Shown here: positions 7,788-16,028 of the stretch, piece by piece | How the letters are laid out: every line of letters begins with the position of its first letter | Position numbering within the stretch: position 1 is the stretch's first letter | Assembly: GCF_039536325.1 (NCBI RefSeq) | Contig: NZ_BAAAYO010000001.1 | Coordinates: 62,001 to 126,000, forward strand | Direction of reading: 5' to 3' | Length of the DNA: 64,000 bases | Source: Paenibacillus_AB hodogayensis | GTDB taxonomy: Bacteria; Bacillota; Bacilli; Paenibacillales; NBRC-103111 | Program-made: the position numbers and the translations under genes | Notes under the pieces: generated by a model | What the model saw: only the letters and a program-made list of their open reading frames with translations | Told to the model about the DNA's origin: nothing | The model's database searches: none

Positions 7788-9119
7788 TTACTTCATCTTA
7801 TTGGTTTCGATCCATTGATTGATTTTTTCTTCCGCTTCTCTCAATGCTGTGTTCAGATCTTTGCCTTTCATATAATCCTCAAAGCTCTTGAACGAGATCG
7901 TTCGTACATCCGTCGAATCATAGGGCGAGAACGGGGGTGCGGCCGGTGCGGTGCTTTTGAAAATCGACTTCAAGTTTTTCCCTTTCAGAAACGCCATATC
8001 CGCCCCAAGCGCTTCCCTCATCGCCGGGTTTTTCAACGAGGAGAACCGCGCCGTCGTGCGCGCGCTCTTCAGCTGCACCTCGTCCGAGGTCACCACGCTC
8101 AGCAATTGCGCCGCCTGTTCCTTATACTTGCTCGTCTGGGAAATCGTAAATATTTGCGCATCGACGAACGCGTAAAGGTTCGGCTTGTCCTTGTAGCTCG
8201 GGTACTGAACCAGGTCCCAATTCAATCCGTTTTTAGTCGCTTCCTCCAGACCGATATTCAGCAAATTGTTGTAAGGCAGCATCGCGATGTTCTGATCCTT
8301 CATGAACCAGTTTCGGGCCTGAAAACTGTTCAGCTTTTCCGGCATATTGTTCGGAAGGGTCCATATTTCTTTGGCTAGCGTAAAGACGGTCCGCCAGCCG
8401 TCCGTGTTGACCGACGCCCGGTTCGTCTTGGCATCGACGAGCGTAATCGCCAGCGGCATCGCCAGTCGAGCGATCGTATCCGGATCAAGCCCTTTGTAAG
8501 TGACTCCGCTTTCCACGCGAGACACTTTCTTGGCCAGGTCGATAACATCTTCCCACGTCATGCCGTCCTGCGGATAAGGAACGCCGAATTTGTCGAAAAT
8601 CCCTTTATTGTAATAGTTGGCATTGAAGTGCGCAAAAAAAGGCAGCCCGTATACTTCTCCTTGCTCCGAAGAGGAGCCGGCCAGCATCTGCGGATCGAAT
8701 CGGCTGAAGTCGACCCCGTACGTTTTCAGCAGTGGGGTGATGTCGCCCAGCAAGCCCAGTCTCTTGTACTTGCCGAGATCGGCGATGTTCGTGTAGAAAA
8801 TATCCGGTGTCTGGCCCGAAGCGAGCAGTTCTTCGATCGTCGCCCCTTTCGCGTTTTTGACCGTCTCGATGCTGATATGGGGATACAGCTTTTTGACCGG
8901 CTCCTCGATCAGGTTGATTACGTCCTGATCGCTCAGCGAGCTGTTGGACAGGTACAGCTTCAGCGTCGCCGGAGTCGTATTGACGACCGGTTTTTTGGGA
9001 GCATCCGCAGATGCGCCATTTTTTTCGCCGCCGGCTCCCGTCGGGTTCCCCCCGCATCCGCTCACTACCGCAATTGCAGCCAGCATGGACAATGCCATTA
9101 ACGACTTATTCATTCTCAT
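7788..9119 (-). CDS. Sugar ABC transporter substrate-binding lipoprotein
   Basis: 443-residue extracellular solute-binding protein of the family-1 sugar type. Signal and lipobox are VVSGC with Cys22. Motifs such as TPDIFYTNIADLGKYKRLGLLGD and the glycine-rich GLPFFAHFNANYYNKGIFDKFGV are typical of the fold. The start at 9119 has a perfect AGGAGG 8 bases upstream; an in-frame ATG at 9143 does not. No permease or ATPase genes adjoin it, so it must borrow a transporter encoded elsewhere or act as a sensor partner. It precedes the GH30-type glycosidase on the same strand, so it probably binds that enzyme's oligosaccharide products. Confidence 0.9.
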   Translation of the reverse strand: MRMNKSLMALSMLAAIAVVSGCGGNPTGAGGEKNGASADAPKKPVVNTTPATLKLYLSNSSLSDQDVINLIEEPVKKLYPHISIETVKNAKGATIEELLASGQTPDIFYTNIADLGKYKRLGLLGDITPLLKTYGVDFSRFDPQMLAGSSSEQGEVYGLPFFAHFNANYYNKGIFDKFGVPYPQDGMTWEDVIDLAKKVSRVESGVTYKGLDPDTIARLAMPLAITLVDAKTNRASVNTDGWRTVFTLAKEIWTLPNNMPEKLNSFQARNWFMKDQNIAMLPYNNLLNIGLEEATKNGLNWDLVQYPSYKDKPNLYAFVDAQIFTISQTSKYKEQAAQLLSVVTSDEVQLKSARTTARFSSLKNPAMREALGADMAFLKGKNLKSIFKSTAPAAPPFSPYDSTDVRTISFKSFEDYMKGKDLNTALREAEEKINQWIETNKMK

Positions 9120-9244
9120 CCGACTCTCCTCCTGGAAGTACATGGTTGTGATCTTCCCCTAATTAAGCGCTTTCTTTTTAAAAATCAAGATCTGCGGGCA
9201 TAAGGCATTTCCGGAAGCAGCGGGCCCGCATTTAAGTAAATCCG

Positions 9245-9259
9245 CTACACTTTCAACAT
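9245..9259 (-). other. Four-codon mini-ORF with a strong ribosome binding site
   Basis: On the minus strand ATG TTG AAA GTG TAG is preceded by AAGGAGG (9272-9266) with 6-base spacing. It lies 126 bp before the start of the sugar-binding lipoprotein. After the stop the frame stays open to a TGA near 9188, so it could be either a leader peptide or the start of a decayed small gene. The rest of the 368-bp gap 9120-9487 is AT-rich and should hold divergent promoters. A CATAATA box at 9414-9420 fits a SigG-type -10 for the germination operon, but I see no good -35. Confidence 0.3.
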
Positions 9260-9487
9260 GGACGCCCTCCTTACAATAACTTACAAACCGTATTCACATT
9301 TACACTATAACAGATAGGACATTTTCGACTCTACGTAACTTTATTGAAATTATTTATGTTTTTTTGTGATCATACGAATATGGGAGTGTGCGGACTTTCC
9401 ATGCATATCCCTGCATAATAAAGGAAATCATACAAAATGATGCTTGTCGTGCCGCCATTACTTTATTGCTGCAGATGGGAAACCAAC

Positions 9488-10594
9488 ATGGGACAATCGA
9501 ACGGGAATTCTATAGGCAAGATCAGCTTTCTCCAAGTGTTTATGGTCATGATGCTCGTCAACGGCCTGACCAGTCACGTCATCGTCAATCCGCTGCTGCT
9601 CGACGCCTCCGGCAGGGACGCCTGGATCTCCGTGATTATGACCGGCTTCGTTTATGTACCTTGGTGCGGATTACTCGTGTATATCATGAAAAAATCCGGC
9701 AGACGGAAGCTGCAGGAATGGCTGGCCGAGCGGACGAGCCCGCTCGTCTCGTGGCTTTTTATGATTCCCGTCTTCCTCCAGCTGTATTTGATCGGCTCGA
9801 TGACGGTAACCCATACGGCGATTTGGACGGTGACCAACTATTTGCCGGCTACCCCGCAATATGTGCTGATTATCATGCTCGTGCTGGTGTGCCATTATGC
9901 GGCGATGAACGGTTTGCGCACGATTGCCATCGGCGCCGGCATCTTGCTGCCGACCGTCGTCGGCCTTGGCATCTTCGTGGCGATTTCCAACACCTCCGAG
10001 AAAGATTACAACCTGCTGCGCCCCTTTTTGGAAAACGGCTTGCAGCCGCCTGTTCACGGCATGATTTTCGCCGGCGGGGCTTTCGTGGAAATCATCCTTT
10101 TGCTATTCGTCCAGCATAGGCTGAAAAACCGGGTGCGGGCTTGGCAGATTATGCTGCTCGGCGTCGTGCTCGTCTATATTACGCTCGGTCCGATTATTGG
10201 CGCGATTACCGAATTCGGACCAAAGGAAGCGGCCAAGCAAATGGTATCGCCGTATGAGCAATGGCGGCTCGTCAAGCTTGGCAACTACATCGAGCATGTC
10301 GATTTCTTGTCCGTCTACCAATGGCTGGCGGGCGCATCCCTGCGAATCAGCTTTGCCTTGTTCCTGATCTCCGACATGCTGCCGATCCGCAAGGAAAAGG
10401 CGCGGCGATGGGTCGTGCTGGGGATTTCGGTCAGCCTGATCGTCGTGGCGCTCTTGACCAGCGACCAGAGCACCTTTTACTTATGGCTGTTCAAAATTTA
10501 TTTTCCGCTTTCCCTGCTAAACGCGCTAGTGTTGACCGCGGCCTGGGCGATCATCGCCTTGTTCGACAAAACCGCCAAGGAGCAACCGACATGA
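9488..10594 (+). CDS. Spore germination permease, GerAB family
   Basis: 368-residue integral membrane protein of the spore germination (GerAB/endospore) branch of the APC superfamily, with about ten hydrophobic helices. It forms the ligand-recognising B subunit of a germinant receptor in the spore inner membrane. I start at the ATG at 9488 (MGQSNGNSIGKISFLQVF), preceded by GGGAAA, because the family begins close to the ISxxQ segment and has this length; an ATG at 9437 would add 17 residues. The stop overlaps the gerA start (ATGA). The order here is permease, GerA, GerC, unlike the A-B-C order of the classical Bacillus operons. Expression in the forespore is expected. Confidence 0.9.
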   Translation: MGQSNGNSIGKISFLQVFMVMMLVNGLTSHVIVNPLLLDASGRDAWISVIMTGFVYVPWCGLLVYIMKKSGRRKLQEWLAERTSPLVSWLFMIPVFLQLYLIGSMTVTHTAIWTVTNYLPATPQYVLIIMLVLVCHYAAMNGLRTIAIGAGILLPTVVGLGIFVAISNTSEKDYNLLRPFLENGLQPPVHGMIFAGGAFVEIILLLFVQHRLKNRVRAWQIMLLGVVLVYITLGPIIGAITEFGPKEAAKQMVSPYEQWRLVKLGNYIEHVDFLSVYQWLAGASLRISFALFLISDMLPIRKEKARRWVVLGISVSLIVVALLTSDQSTFYLWLFKIYFPLSLLNALVLTAAWAIIALFDKTAKEQPT

Positions 10595-12081
10595 ATACAA
10601 ACGATCTGGAACGCGCTACATCATGGTCGGAGCAGCAGCTGGAGCAATTGTTCGCCGGATCAGCCGACGTGCAGATTCAGACGTACCGGTTCGGAGAGCG
10701 CGATTCCTCCTCCGGAACGATGCTGATCTACTCCGAGGGGCTTTGCGACAGTGGGGAAATCGTCAAAACGGTCCTCCCCGCGCTGAACCGTGCTTATCAT
10801 GAGAACGGCTTGCAGCATTTGCAGAACGGACGCTCCTTCAGCTCCCTGCCGCTGATCGCCTTGTCCGAGAACGGCCAAGCCAATGCGAAGGATCTGATGG
10901 ATGCCGTCTACCAAGGAGATCTCGTGATCTCCTTTCTGGAAACCGGCATGCTGTACAAGCTCAATATTTGCCATCGTCCGGAACGGAGTCCTGGGGAATC
11001 GAGCACGGAAATTTCCATCAAAGGCCCCAAGGACGGTTTCGTGGAAGATGCGACGATTAATATCGCCCTCATCCGCAAACGGATCCGCAGCAATACGCTT
11101 TGCACCGAGACGACTATTCTCGGCCGAAGAACGAGAACGAAGATCGGGCTGCTTTACATAAGCGACATTATTTCCTCCGACATCCTGAAGGAAGTACGCA
11201 AACGGTTAAAAAAAATCGATGTGGACGGCATTTACAGCATCAGTCAGCTCGAAGACGCGCTCTCCGACGTCAAATATTCGCTGTTTCCGCTGCTGGACTT
11301 TACCGGCCGGCCCGATTATGCAGTAGCCAGCCTGCTGGCGGGCCGCTTCATTATTGTGATCGACGGGAACCCGATGGTACTGATCGGGCCGGCCACGTTC
11401 GATCTTCTGCTGAAATCGCCGGAGGACATGCATTTCAATTTCTGGTACGTATCGTTGACCCGGCTCATCCGGGTAATCAGCTTCTGGCTCGCCGTGCTGC
11501 TGCCCGGCTTCTGGGTCGCGCTGTCGGCGTTCCACCAGGACCAGTTCCCGTTCCGGTTCATGGCGACCATATCGGTAGCGCGCATCGGCCTGCCCTTGTC
11601 GGCGCAGATGGAAATGTTCCTGCTGCTCATGCTGCTGGAAATATTCCGCGAGGCGGGCGTCCGTCTGCCGAGCTCGATCGGCCAGACGCTGACCGTCGTC
11701 GGCGGCTTTATTGTAGGCGATGCGGCCATCCGGGCCGGGCTCGTCTCCCCTGCGGTCGTCGTCGTCGGCTCGATTACCGCCGTATCCGGGGCAACGTTGG
11801 TGAATCAGTCGCTCGGCACCGTCGTCAGTGTCATGCGGCTCGCCGTGTTTCTCGTCTCCTGCGTGGTCGGCATGTTCGGTTTCATCCTAAGCCTCATCCT
11901 GCTTCTGTTCTATATGTCCAAGCTCAGGTCGTTCGGTATTCCGTATCTGGCTCCGATATCCCCGCCGGTATTCAAAGATTTTCTCAAGGCAAACTTTCGT
12001 CTTCCCTGGAGCAAAATGACCAGCCGTCCGCAAACGCTCCACACATCCGATCCGGATCACCAGGGAGACGATTCGCCATGA
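10591..12081 (+). CDS. Spore germination receptor A subunit, GerAA family
   Basis: 496-residue GerA-family protein. The soluble N-terminal half (about 1-270) contains the hallmark GDLVISFLETG and VEDATINIALIRKRI segments, followed by four to five membrane helices (about 280-455, including LLMLLEIFREAGVRLPSSIG) and a short cytoplasmic tail. GerA subunits form the oligomeric channel core of the germinant receptor. It is coupled by 4-bp ATGA overlaps to the permease before it and the GerC lipoprotein after it, so the three subunits are made together. The N-terminal extension is short and not glutamine- or proline-rich. The germinant (often an amino acid or sugar) cannot be deduced. Confidence 0.92.
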   Translation: MNTNDLERATSWSEQQLEQLFAGSADVQIQTYRFGERDSSSGTMLIYSEGLCDSGEIVKTVLPALNRAYHENGLQHLQNGRSFSSLPLIALSENGQANAKDLMDAVYQGDLVISFLETGMLYKLNICHRPERSPGESSTEISIKGPKDGFVEDATINIALIRKRIRSNTLCTETTILGRRTRTKIGLLYISDIISSDILKEVRKRLKKIDVDGIYSISQLEDALSDVKYSLFPLLDFTGRPDYAVASLLAGRFIIVIDGNPMVLIGPATFDLLLKSPEDMHFNFWYVSLTRLIRVISFWLAVLLPGFWVALSAFHQDQFPFRFMATISVARIGLPLSAQMEMFLLLMLLEIFREAGVRLPSSIGQTLTVVGGFIVGDAAIRAGLVSPAVVVVGSITAVSGATLVNQSLGTVVSVMRLAVFLVSCVVGMFGFILSLILLLFYMSKLRSFGIPYLAPISPPVFKDFLKANFRLPWSKMTSRPQTLHTSDPDHQGDDSP

Positions 12082-13274
12082 GCGCGGCCGGACACGGGGC
12101 AGACGCCCGGGCGGCTTGCGGGACCGCTCGCTTCGTCAAGCTCGTCTGCGCCCTCATGCTGCTCCCTTTGCTAGGCGGCTGCTGGAACTCCAAAGATATT
12201 CAGACAATCGCCTACGTCACCGCCATCGGACTCGATTACGCCGACGGCAAATACATCGCGTATGTCCAGGTGCTCAACTTTTCCAATTTAGCGAAAAGCG
12301 AAACAACCGAGCTCGGCAAAAACATACCGGTCTGGATCGGCAAAGGAGAAGGGGTCACGGTAACCGAATCGTTCAACAAAATATACTCCACCTCTCAGCT
12401 GAGGCTGTTCTGGGGGCATGTGAAGGCGATCGTCTGCAGCGAGAACTACTTGAAGCAAGGCGCTCTCGTCAAAGAAGCGTACGACATGCTCAACCGGTAT
12501 CGCGAAATCCGCTACAACATTTTGATGTACGGGACGCGCGAGCCGATCCGCGATATTTTCGTGCAAAAATCGCTGTTGAACTTGTCGCCTCTCGATACCC
12601 TAATGGATACGCCGACGCAAGCTTATTCGCAGCGTTCGTTCATTTTGCCGGAATACGGATTTAAAGTCATTGCCGAATATAACGAGCCGGCGGAAGCCGC
12701 CATGCTCCCCTCTCTCTCGCTCGACCACAATGGATGGACCGAGGACTATAAAGCAAAGCAGATGTTCCGGATCGACGGGGCTTACTTCTTCAGGGGCCAA
12801 TCGATGAACGGCTGGCTGTCCGAGAAAGACCTTCAGGGCACCCGCTGGCTCCAAAAGAAGCTGCAGCGCTCGCCGATCAACGTTCCGGACGACAAAAATC
12901 CCGCTGCGGCGCTTGTCATGATCAAGCCCAAACCGGTCATCACCACCGAATTTAGCAACAACAAGACTTACTACAATATCAGCGTCAGTATTGAATCTTA
13001 TCTGGACGAGATGGCGCGCAACGTATCGAAAGAGGAACTGGAGCGGATGGCCGCCGAAGTGATCGAAAAACAAATTCGCGACACGTATGCCAAAGGTCTG
13101 GAAATCAAAATCGACGTATACAAGCTCGGCGAACAGTTGTACCGGAAAGACCCGGCCAAATGGAAGGAACAACACGGGGACGGCGAGTTCACGCTTACGG
13201 AGGATTCCTTGAAGGATGTCCGGGTGAACGTCCGCATGCTGCATTCCGGCAAGTATAAAACAAGATTCGACTGA
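12078..13274 (+). CDS. Spore germination lipoprotein, GerAC family
   Basis: 398-residue Ger(x)C lipoprotein. The lipobox LLGGC (Cys35) is followed by the family signature WNSKDIQTIAYVTAIGLDY. The remaining domain is the three-domain GerC fold, with conserved GHVKAIVCSENY and TSQLRLFWG segments. It completes the germinant receptor on the outer face of the spore inner membrane. The N-terminal stretch before the hydrophobic segment is about 15 residues longer than usual. The start overlaps gerA by 4 bp (ATGA); the longer open frame upstream lies inside gerA in another frame and is not real. Confidence 0.92.
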   Translation: MSAAGHGADARAACGTARFVKLVCALMLLPLLGGCWNSKDIQTIAYVTAIGLDYADGKYIAYVQVLNFSNLAKSETTELGKNIPVWIGKGEGVTVTESFNKIYSTSQLRLFWGHVKAIVCSENYLKQGALVKEAYDMLNRYREIRYNILMYGTREPIRDIFVQKSLLNLSPLDTLMDTPTQAYSQRSFILPEYGFKVIAEYNEPAEAAMLPSLSLDHNGWTEDYKAKQMFRIDGAYFFRGQSMNGWLSEKDLQGTRWLQKKLQRSPINVPDDKNPAAALVMIKPKPVITTEFSNNKTYYNISVSIESYLDEMARNVSKEELERMAAEVIEKQIRDTYAKGLEIKIDVYKLGEQLYRKDPAKWKEQHGDGEFTLTEDSLKDVRVNVRMLHSGKYKTRFD

Positions 13275-13346
13275 TCCCGGGAAAAGTATGGTAAACTATG
13301 GGGGTGGAGGTTTACCTTATACGATACTGCGGGAGAGAGAGAAAAG

Positions 13347-14324
13347 ATGACCGAGTCGCTCAGTTTGTTTCTTAGTTTATCGGATGCCGTCATCATAACG
13401 GACGATCGGCATCATATTGTGGACGTAAACCCCGCTTATGAAGCCGTCACCGGCTTCAAAAGGGATACGATCCTTGGGGCGAAGGCGAGCATCGTCAAAA
13501 GCCAGTATACGAGCAGGACCACCTATGTCAGCATGTACGATGCGCTGGAGCGGGGCGAAAGCTGGTCCGGCATATTCATTAACAAAAAACGCAATGGCAA
13601 ACTGTGGCATTCGTCCATCTCGATCAATCCGTACCGGATTGACGATCAAAACTATTACGTCGGCATATTCCGCGAGCTGGAGCATCTGGAGGAAGGCGTC
13701 TACATCGGCGAGGAGCGGAGAAGCAGCATTCAAGGCGTTCTGTTGAAGGTGCTGGCCATTTCCTGCGAAATCCGCGACCCCGCGATCGAAGATCATCTGC
13801 TCCGCGTGCAGCGCTACACCGAAAGCTTGATAAACCGCCACAACGAAAGGCAATCGCTCTCCAGGTCGGAAGACTACGTGCAAAGCGTTATCCATTCGAG
13901 TATTTTGCACGATATCGGCAAGTCGGGCATTCCGGAGGGCATTTTGTACAAGCCCGGCCCGTTGACCGGCTATGAAAGACTGATCGTCGAGATGCATCCG
14001 CTGATCGGCGTCGATATTTTGGAGAAGATCGACCGGGAGCTGAGCGACAGCTTCTTCAAAACGCGGCTTTCCGTCGCCCGCAACATCATTCTCCATCATC
14101 ACGAGAAATGGGACGGCTCCGGATATCCGTCCAAGCTTGCGGGTACGGATATTCCGTTGGAGGCGAGGATCGTCAGCGTCGTCGACGTGTTCGACGCGCT
14201 GACCTCCAGAAGACCTTACAAAGATACATGGACGAAAGAGCAGGCTATCGCTTATTTGCTGCAAAACCGCGGCATCGCGTTCGACCCGGACGTAGTCGAC
14301 TCATTCGTCTCCGTCCATGGCTGA
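13347..14324 (+). CDS. PAS / HD-GYP domain protein (putative cyclic-di-GMP phosphodiesterase)
   Basis: 325-residue cytoplasmic protein. A PAS domain (about 6-115: DAVIITDDRHHIVDVNPAYE and FRELEHLEE) is joined to an HD-GYP domain (about 128-320). Metal and signature residues are visible: His188-Asp189 in LHDIGK, His222, HHHEKWDGSGYP (250-261) and VDVFDALTSRRPY. HD-GYP enzymes hydrolyse cyclic di-GMP; with the intact GYP loop the protein is probably active and tuned by the PAS ligand or redox state. The ATG follows GAGAGAGA, a fair ribosome site. It starts 72 bp after gerC on the same strand, so it may share that transcript or have its own promoter. Confidence 0.9.
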   Translation: MTESLSLFLSLSDAVIITDDRHHIVDVNPAYEAVTGFKRDTILGAKASIVKSQYTSRTTYVSMYDALERGESWSGIFINKKRNGKLWHSSISINPYRIDDQNYYVGIFRELEHLEEGVYIGEERRSSIQGVLLKVLAISCEIRDPAIEDHLLRVQRYTESLINRHNERQSLSRSEDYVQSVIHSSILHDIGKSGIPEGILYKPGPLTGYERLIVEMHPLIGVDILEKIDRELSDSFFKTRLSVARNIILHHHEKWDGSGYPSKLAGTDIPLEARIVSVVDVFDALTSRRPYKDTWTKEQAIAYLLQNRGIAFDPDVVDSFVSVHG

Positions 14325-14416
14325 CGCGGCTTGCGGGACATGCCACGGATCCGTGCATGCTATTTACTACCGCCCCTACGCGGGCCGATGATGTTAACAG
14401 TTCGAGGTGCTGCCTG

Positions 14417-15181
14417 ATGAGTACGGACGCGCGCAATATCGTGCAAGACCGAACAGACGAAGAGCAACAAGACCCCTCCGGTACGAAGCTTTGCACGCAT
14501 TGCGGCCAGCTTCGGCCGGTGACCGATTTTTTGCGGCGAACGGGCAAACGCTCCGGAAAAGCGTCCCGCCGCGGGACATGCAAGCATTGCCGCAAAAAGC
14601 AAAACAACGGCGCGTCCGGCGATCCCGCAGCAGCTCCGCGACAGGAAACGAAGGCGGGCCGGAACGAAGCCGCCTCATTGCAACCGCTGCCGGCATACGC
14701 CGCCGACCCGCTTGCCGAAGCGCTTACGCCCGATGCTGCGGAGCCGCCGAAGCGGAGAACGAAACGGCCGCTTCCGGAGCTGCCGCCGCGCCCCGAAGGA
14801 CCCGACGCCTCCGTGCTGCGGCCTACGCGCGAAGGGATTGTCCGGATGCGCGGTAAAACCGACAAAGGGCGGCGCTGGCATCAGGAAACCGATCTGGACA
14901 CGGCGGTGACGCTCGTCCGCGAGCATGCGGCAGTCGTCGTCAACCGTCATACGATACGGCGCATTTACAACAACAAATCCTTTCGGCGCTTCATTCTGGC
15001 GCGGGACCGGAATATTTGCCATTTCTGCGGAGAGTATGGCGATACGATCGATCATCTGCTACCGCGCGCAAAAGGCGGGCATACGACGCCGGCCAACTGC
15101 GTGTGCGCCTGCAATCTGTGCAATCAGACGAAGGCCGCTCTCAGCCTGGACGAGTTTATGGAAAGCTTCGAGGACGATTGA
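14417..15181 (+). CDS. HNH endonuclease with N-terminal zinc ribbon
   Basis: 254-residue protein. The N-terminus has a four-cysteine zinc-ribbon-like element (CTHCG ... CKHC, about residues 26-58). A disordered Ala/Pro/Arg-rich linker follows (about 65-150), then an HNH nuclease domain (about 185-250): CHFCGEYGDTIDHLLPRAKGG, then CVCACNLCNQTKAA. The Asp-His of TIDHL is the catalytic pair and the two CxxC pairs bind zinc. The ATG at 14417 has GAGGTG nearby; the longer open frame upstream overlaps the preceding gene. It may share a transcript with the Sfp gene 32 bp downstream. Such stand-alone HNH proteins are common in this group and their role is unknown; a repair or restriction role is possible. 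Confidence 0.82.
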   Translation: MSTDARNIVQDRTDEEQQDPSGTKLCTHCGQLRPVTDFLRRTGKRSGKASRRGTCKHCRKKQNNGASGDPAAAPRQETKAGRNEAASLQPLPAYAADPLAEALTPDAAEPPKRRTKRPLPELPPRPEGPDASVLRPTREGIVRMRGKTDKGRRWHQETDLDTAVTLVREHAAVVVNRHTIRRIYNNKSFRRFILARDRNICHFCGEYGDTIDHLLPRAKGGHTTPANCVCACNLCNQTKAALSLDEFMESFEDD

Positions 15182-15213
15182 GCGGTCCGAACCGCACAAG
15201 CCGGGAGGTGAAC

Positions 15214-15927
15214 ATGCTGATTACGATAGACGCCGTCTACGTTCCGGAATCGCTTCCCGAGGCATCCATACGCGAATGGACAAGCCGGATTGCGCCGGAC
15301 AAGCGGCGTAAAATCGCCAAATTCGTGCGCCAGGAAGACCGGTACCGCGCCCTGCTCGGAGAGCTGCTTATCCGCTCGACCGTAATCGGCCATACGCCGC
15401 TTAGAAATGCGGATATCCGCTATGCGTATAACGAGTACGGCAAGCCGTCTCTCGAGAACGGAACGAATTTTTCGTTCAATCTGTCCCACTCCGGACGCTG
15501 GGTCGTCCTGGCCTGGAGCGCAAGCCGACTGCCGCTCGGCGTCGATGTCGAACAGATCGCGCCCGTCGACTTCCGTATCGCGGAAAGCTTCTTTTCGCCG
15601 AAGGAGAGTGCGGCCTTGTTCGCCCGGCCAGACGAGGAGCGGCTGCATTACTTTTACCGGCTGTGGACGTTGAAGGAAAGCTACATCAAAGCATTGGGCA
15701 AAGGACTTTCGATGCCTCTCGACCGGTTTACAGTCATGCCGACGGGCTCGGACGGGTGGCATTCTCCGGAAGCTCCGGACTATCGCTTCGTCAGCTTCCC
15801 GCTCGACGCCGGTCATCTGGCGGCAGCCTGCTCCTCGTCGGATGCGCTGCCCGGCGAAGCGCGCATCCTTTCGTGGGACGAGCTGCAGGAGCGATTGTTG
15901 CGGGAGCCGCCTCTCGCGGAAAGCTGA
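15214..15927 (+). CDS. sfp: Sfp-type 4'-phosphopantetheinyl transferase
   Basis: 237-residue enzyme that moves the 4'-phosphopantetheine arm from coenzyme A to a serine of carrier proteins. The Sfp signatures are clear: FNLSHSGRWVVLAW, the magnesium motif GVDVEQI, and WTLKESYIKALGKGL. The length matches Sfp (224 residues in B. subtilis). The ATG at 15214 follows GGGAGGTG. It lies about 100 bp beyond the end of the siderophore operon in the opposite direction, and convergent with it. The natural substrates are Ser326 of DhbB and the two carrier domains of DhbF encoded next door, so it belongs functionally to the siderophore locus although no Fur box was seen before it. Confidence 0.92.
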   Translation: MLITIDAVYVPESLPEASIREWTSRIAPDKRRKIAKFVRQEDRYRALLGELLIRSTVIGHTPLRNADIRYAYNEYGKPSLENGTNFSFNLSHSGRWVVLAWSASRLPLGVDVEQIAPVDFRIAESFFSPKESAALFARPDEERLHYFYRLWTLKESYIKALGKGLSMPLDRFTVMPTGSDGWHSPEAPDYRFVSFPLDAGHLAAACSSSDALPGEARILSWDELQERLLREPPLAES

Positions 15928-15945
15928 TTTCATTCCTTAACCGAC

Positions 15946-16004
15946 AAAACCTCCGGGTACCGTGGCGCAATTGCGCCATTGGGTACCCGGAGGTTTTGTG
16001 TTTT
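15946..16004. terminator. Bidirectional terminator between sfp and the MFS gene
   Basis: A long stem AAAACCTCCGGGTACC (15946-15961) pairs with 15982-15997 and encloses the palindrome TGGCGCAATTGCGCCA. T-rich tails follow on both strands, serving the convergent sfp and siderophore transcripts. Confidence 0.85.
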
Positions 16005-16028
16005 GTACTCCGTAACGTAAAAACCGCG

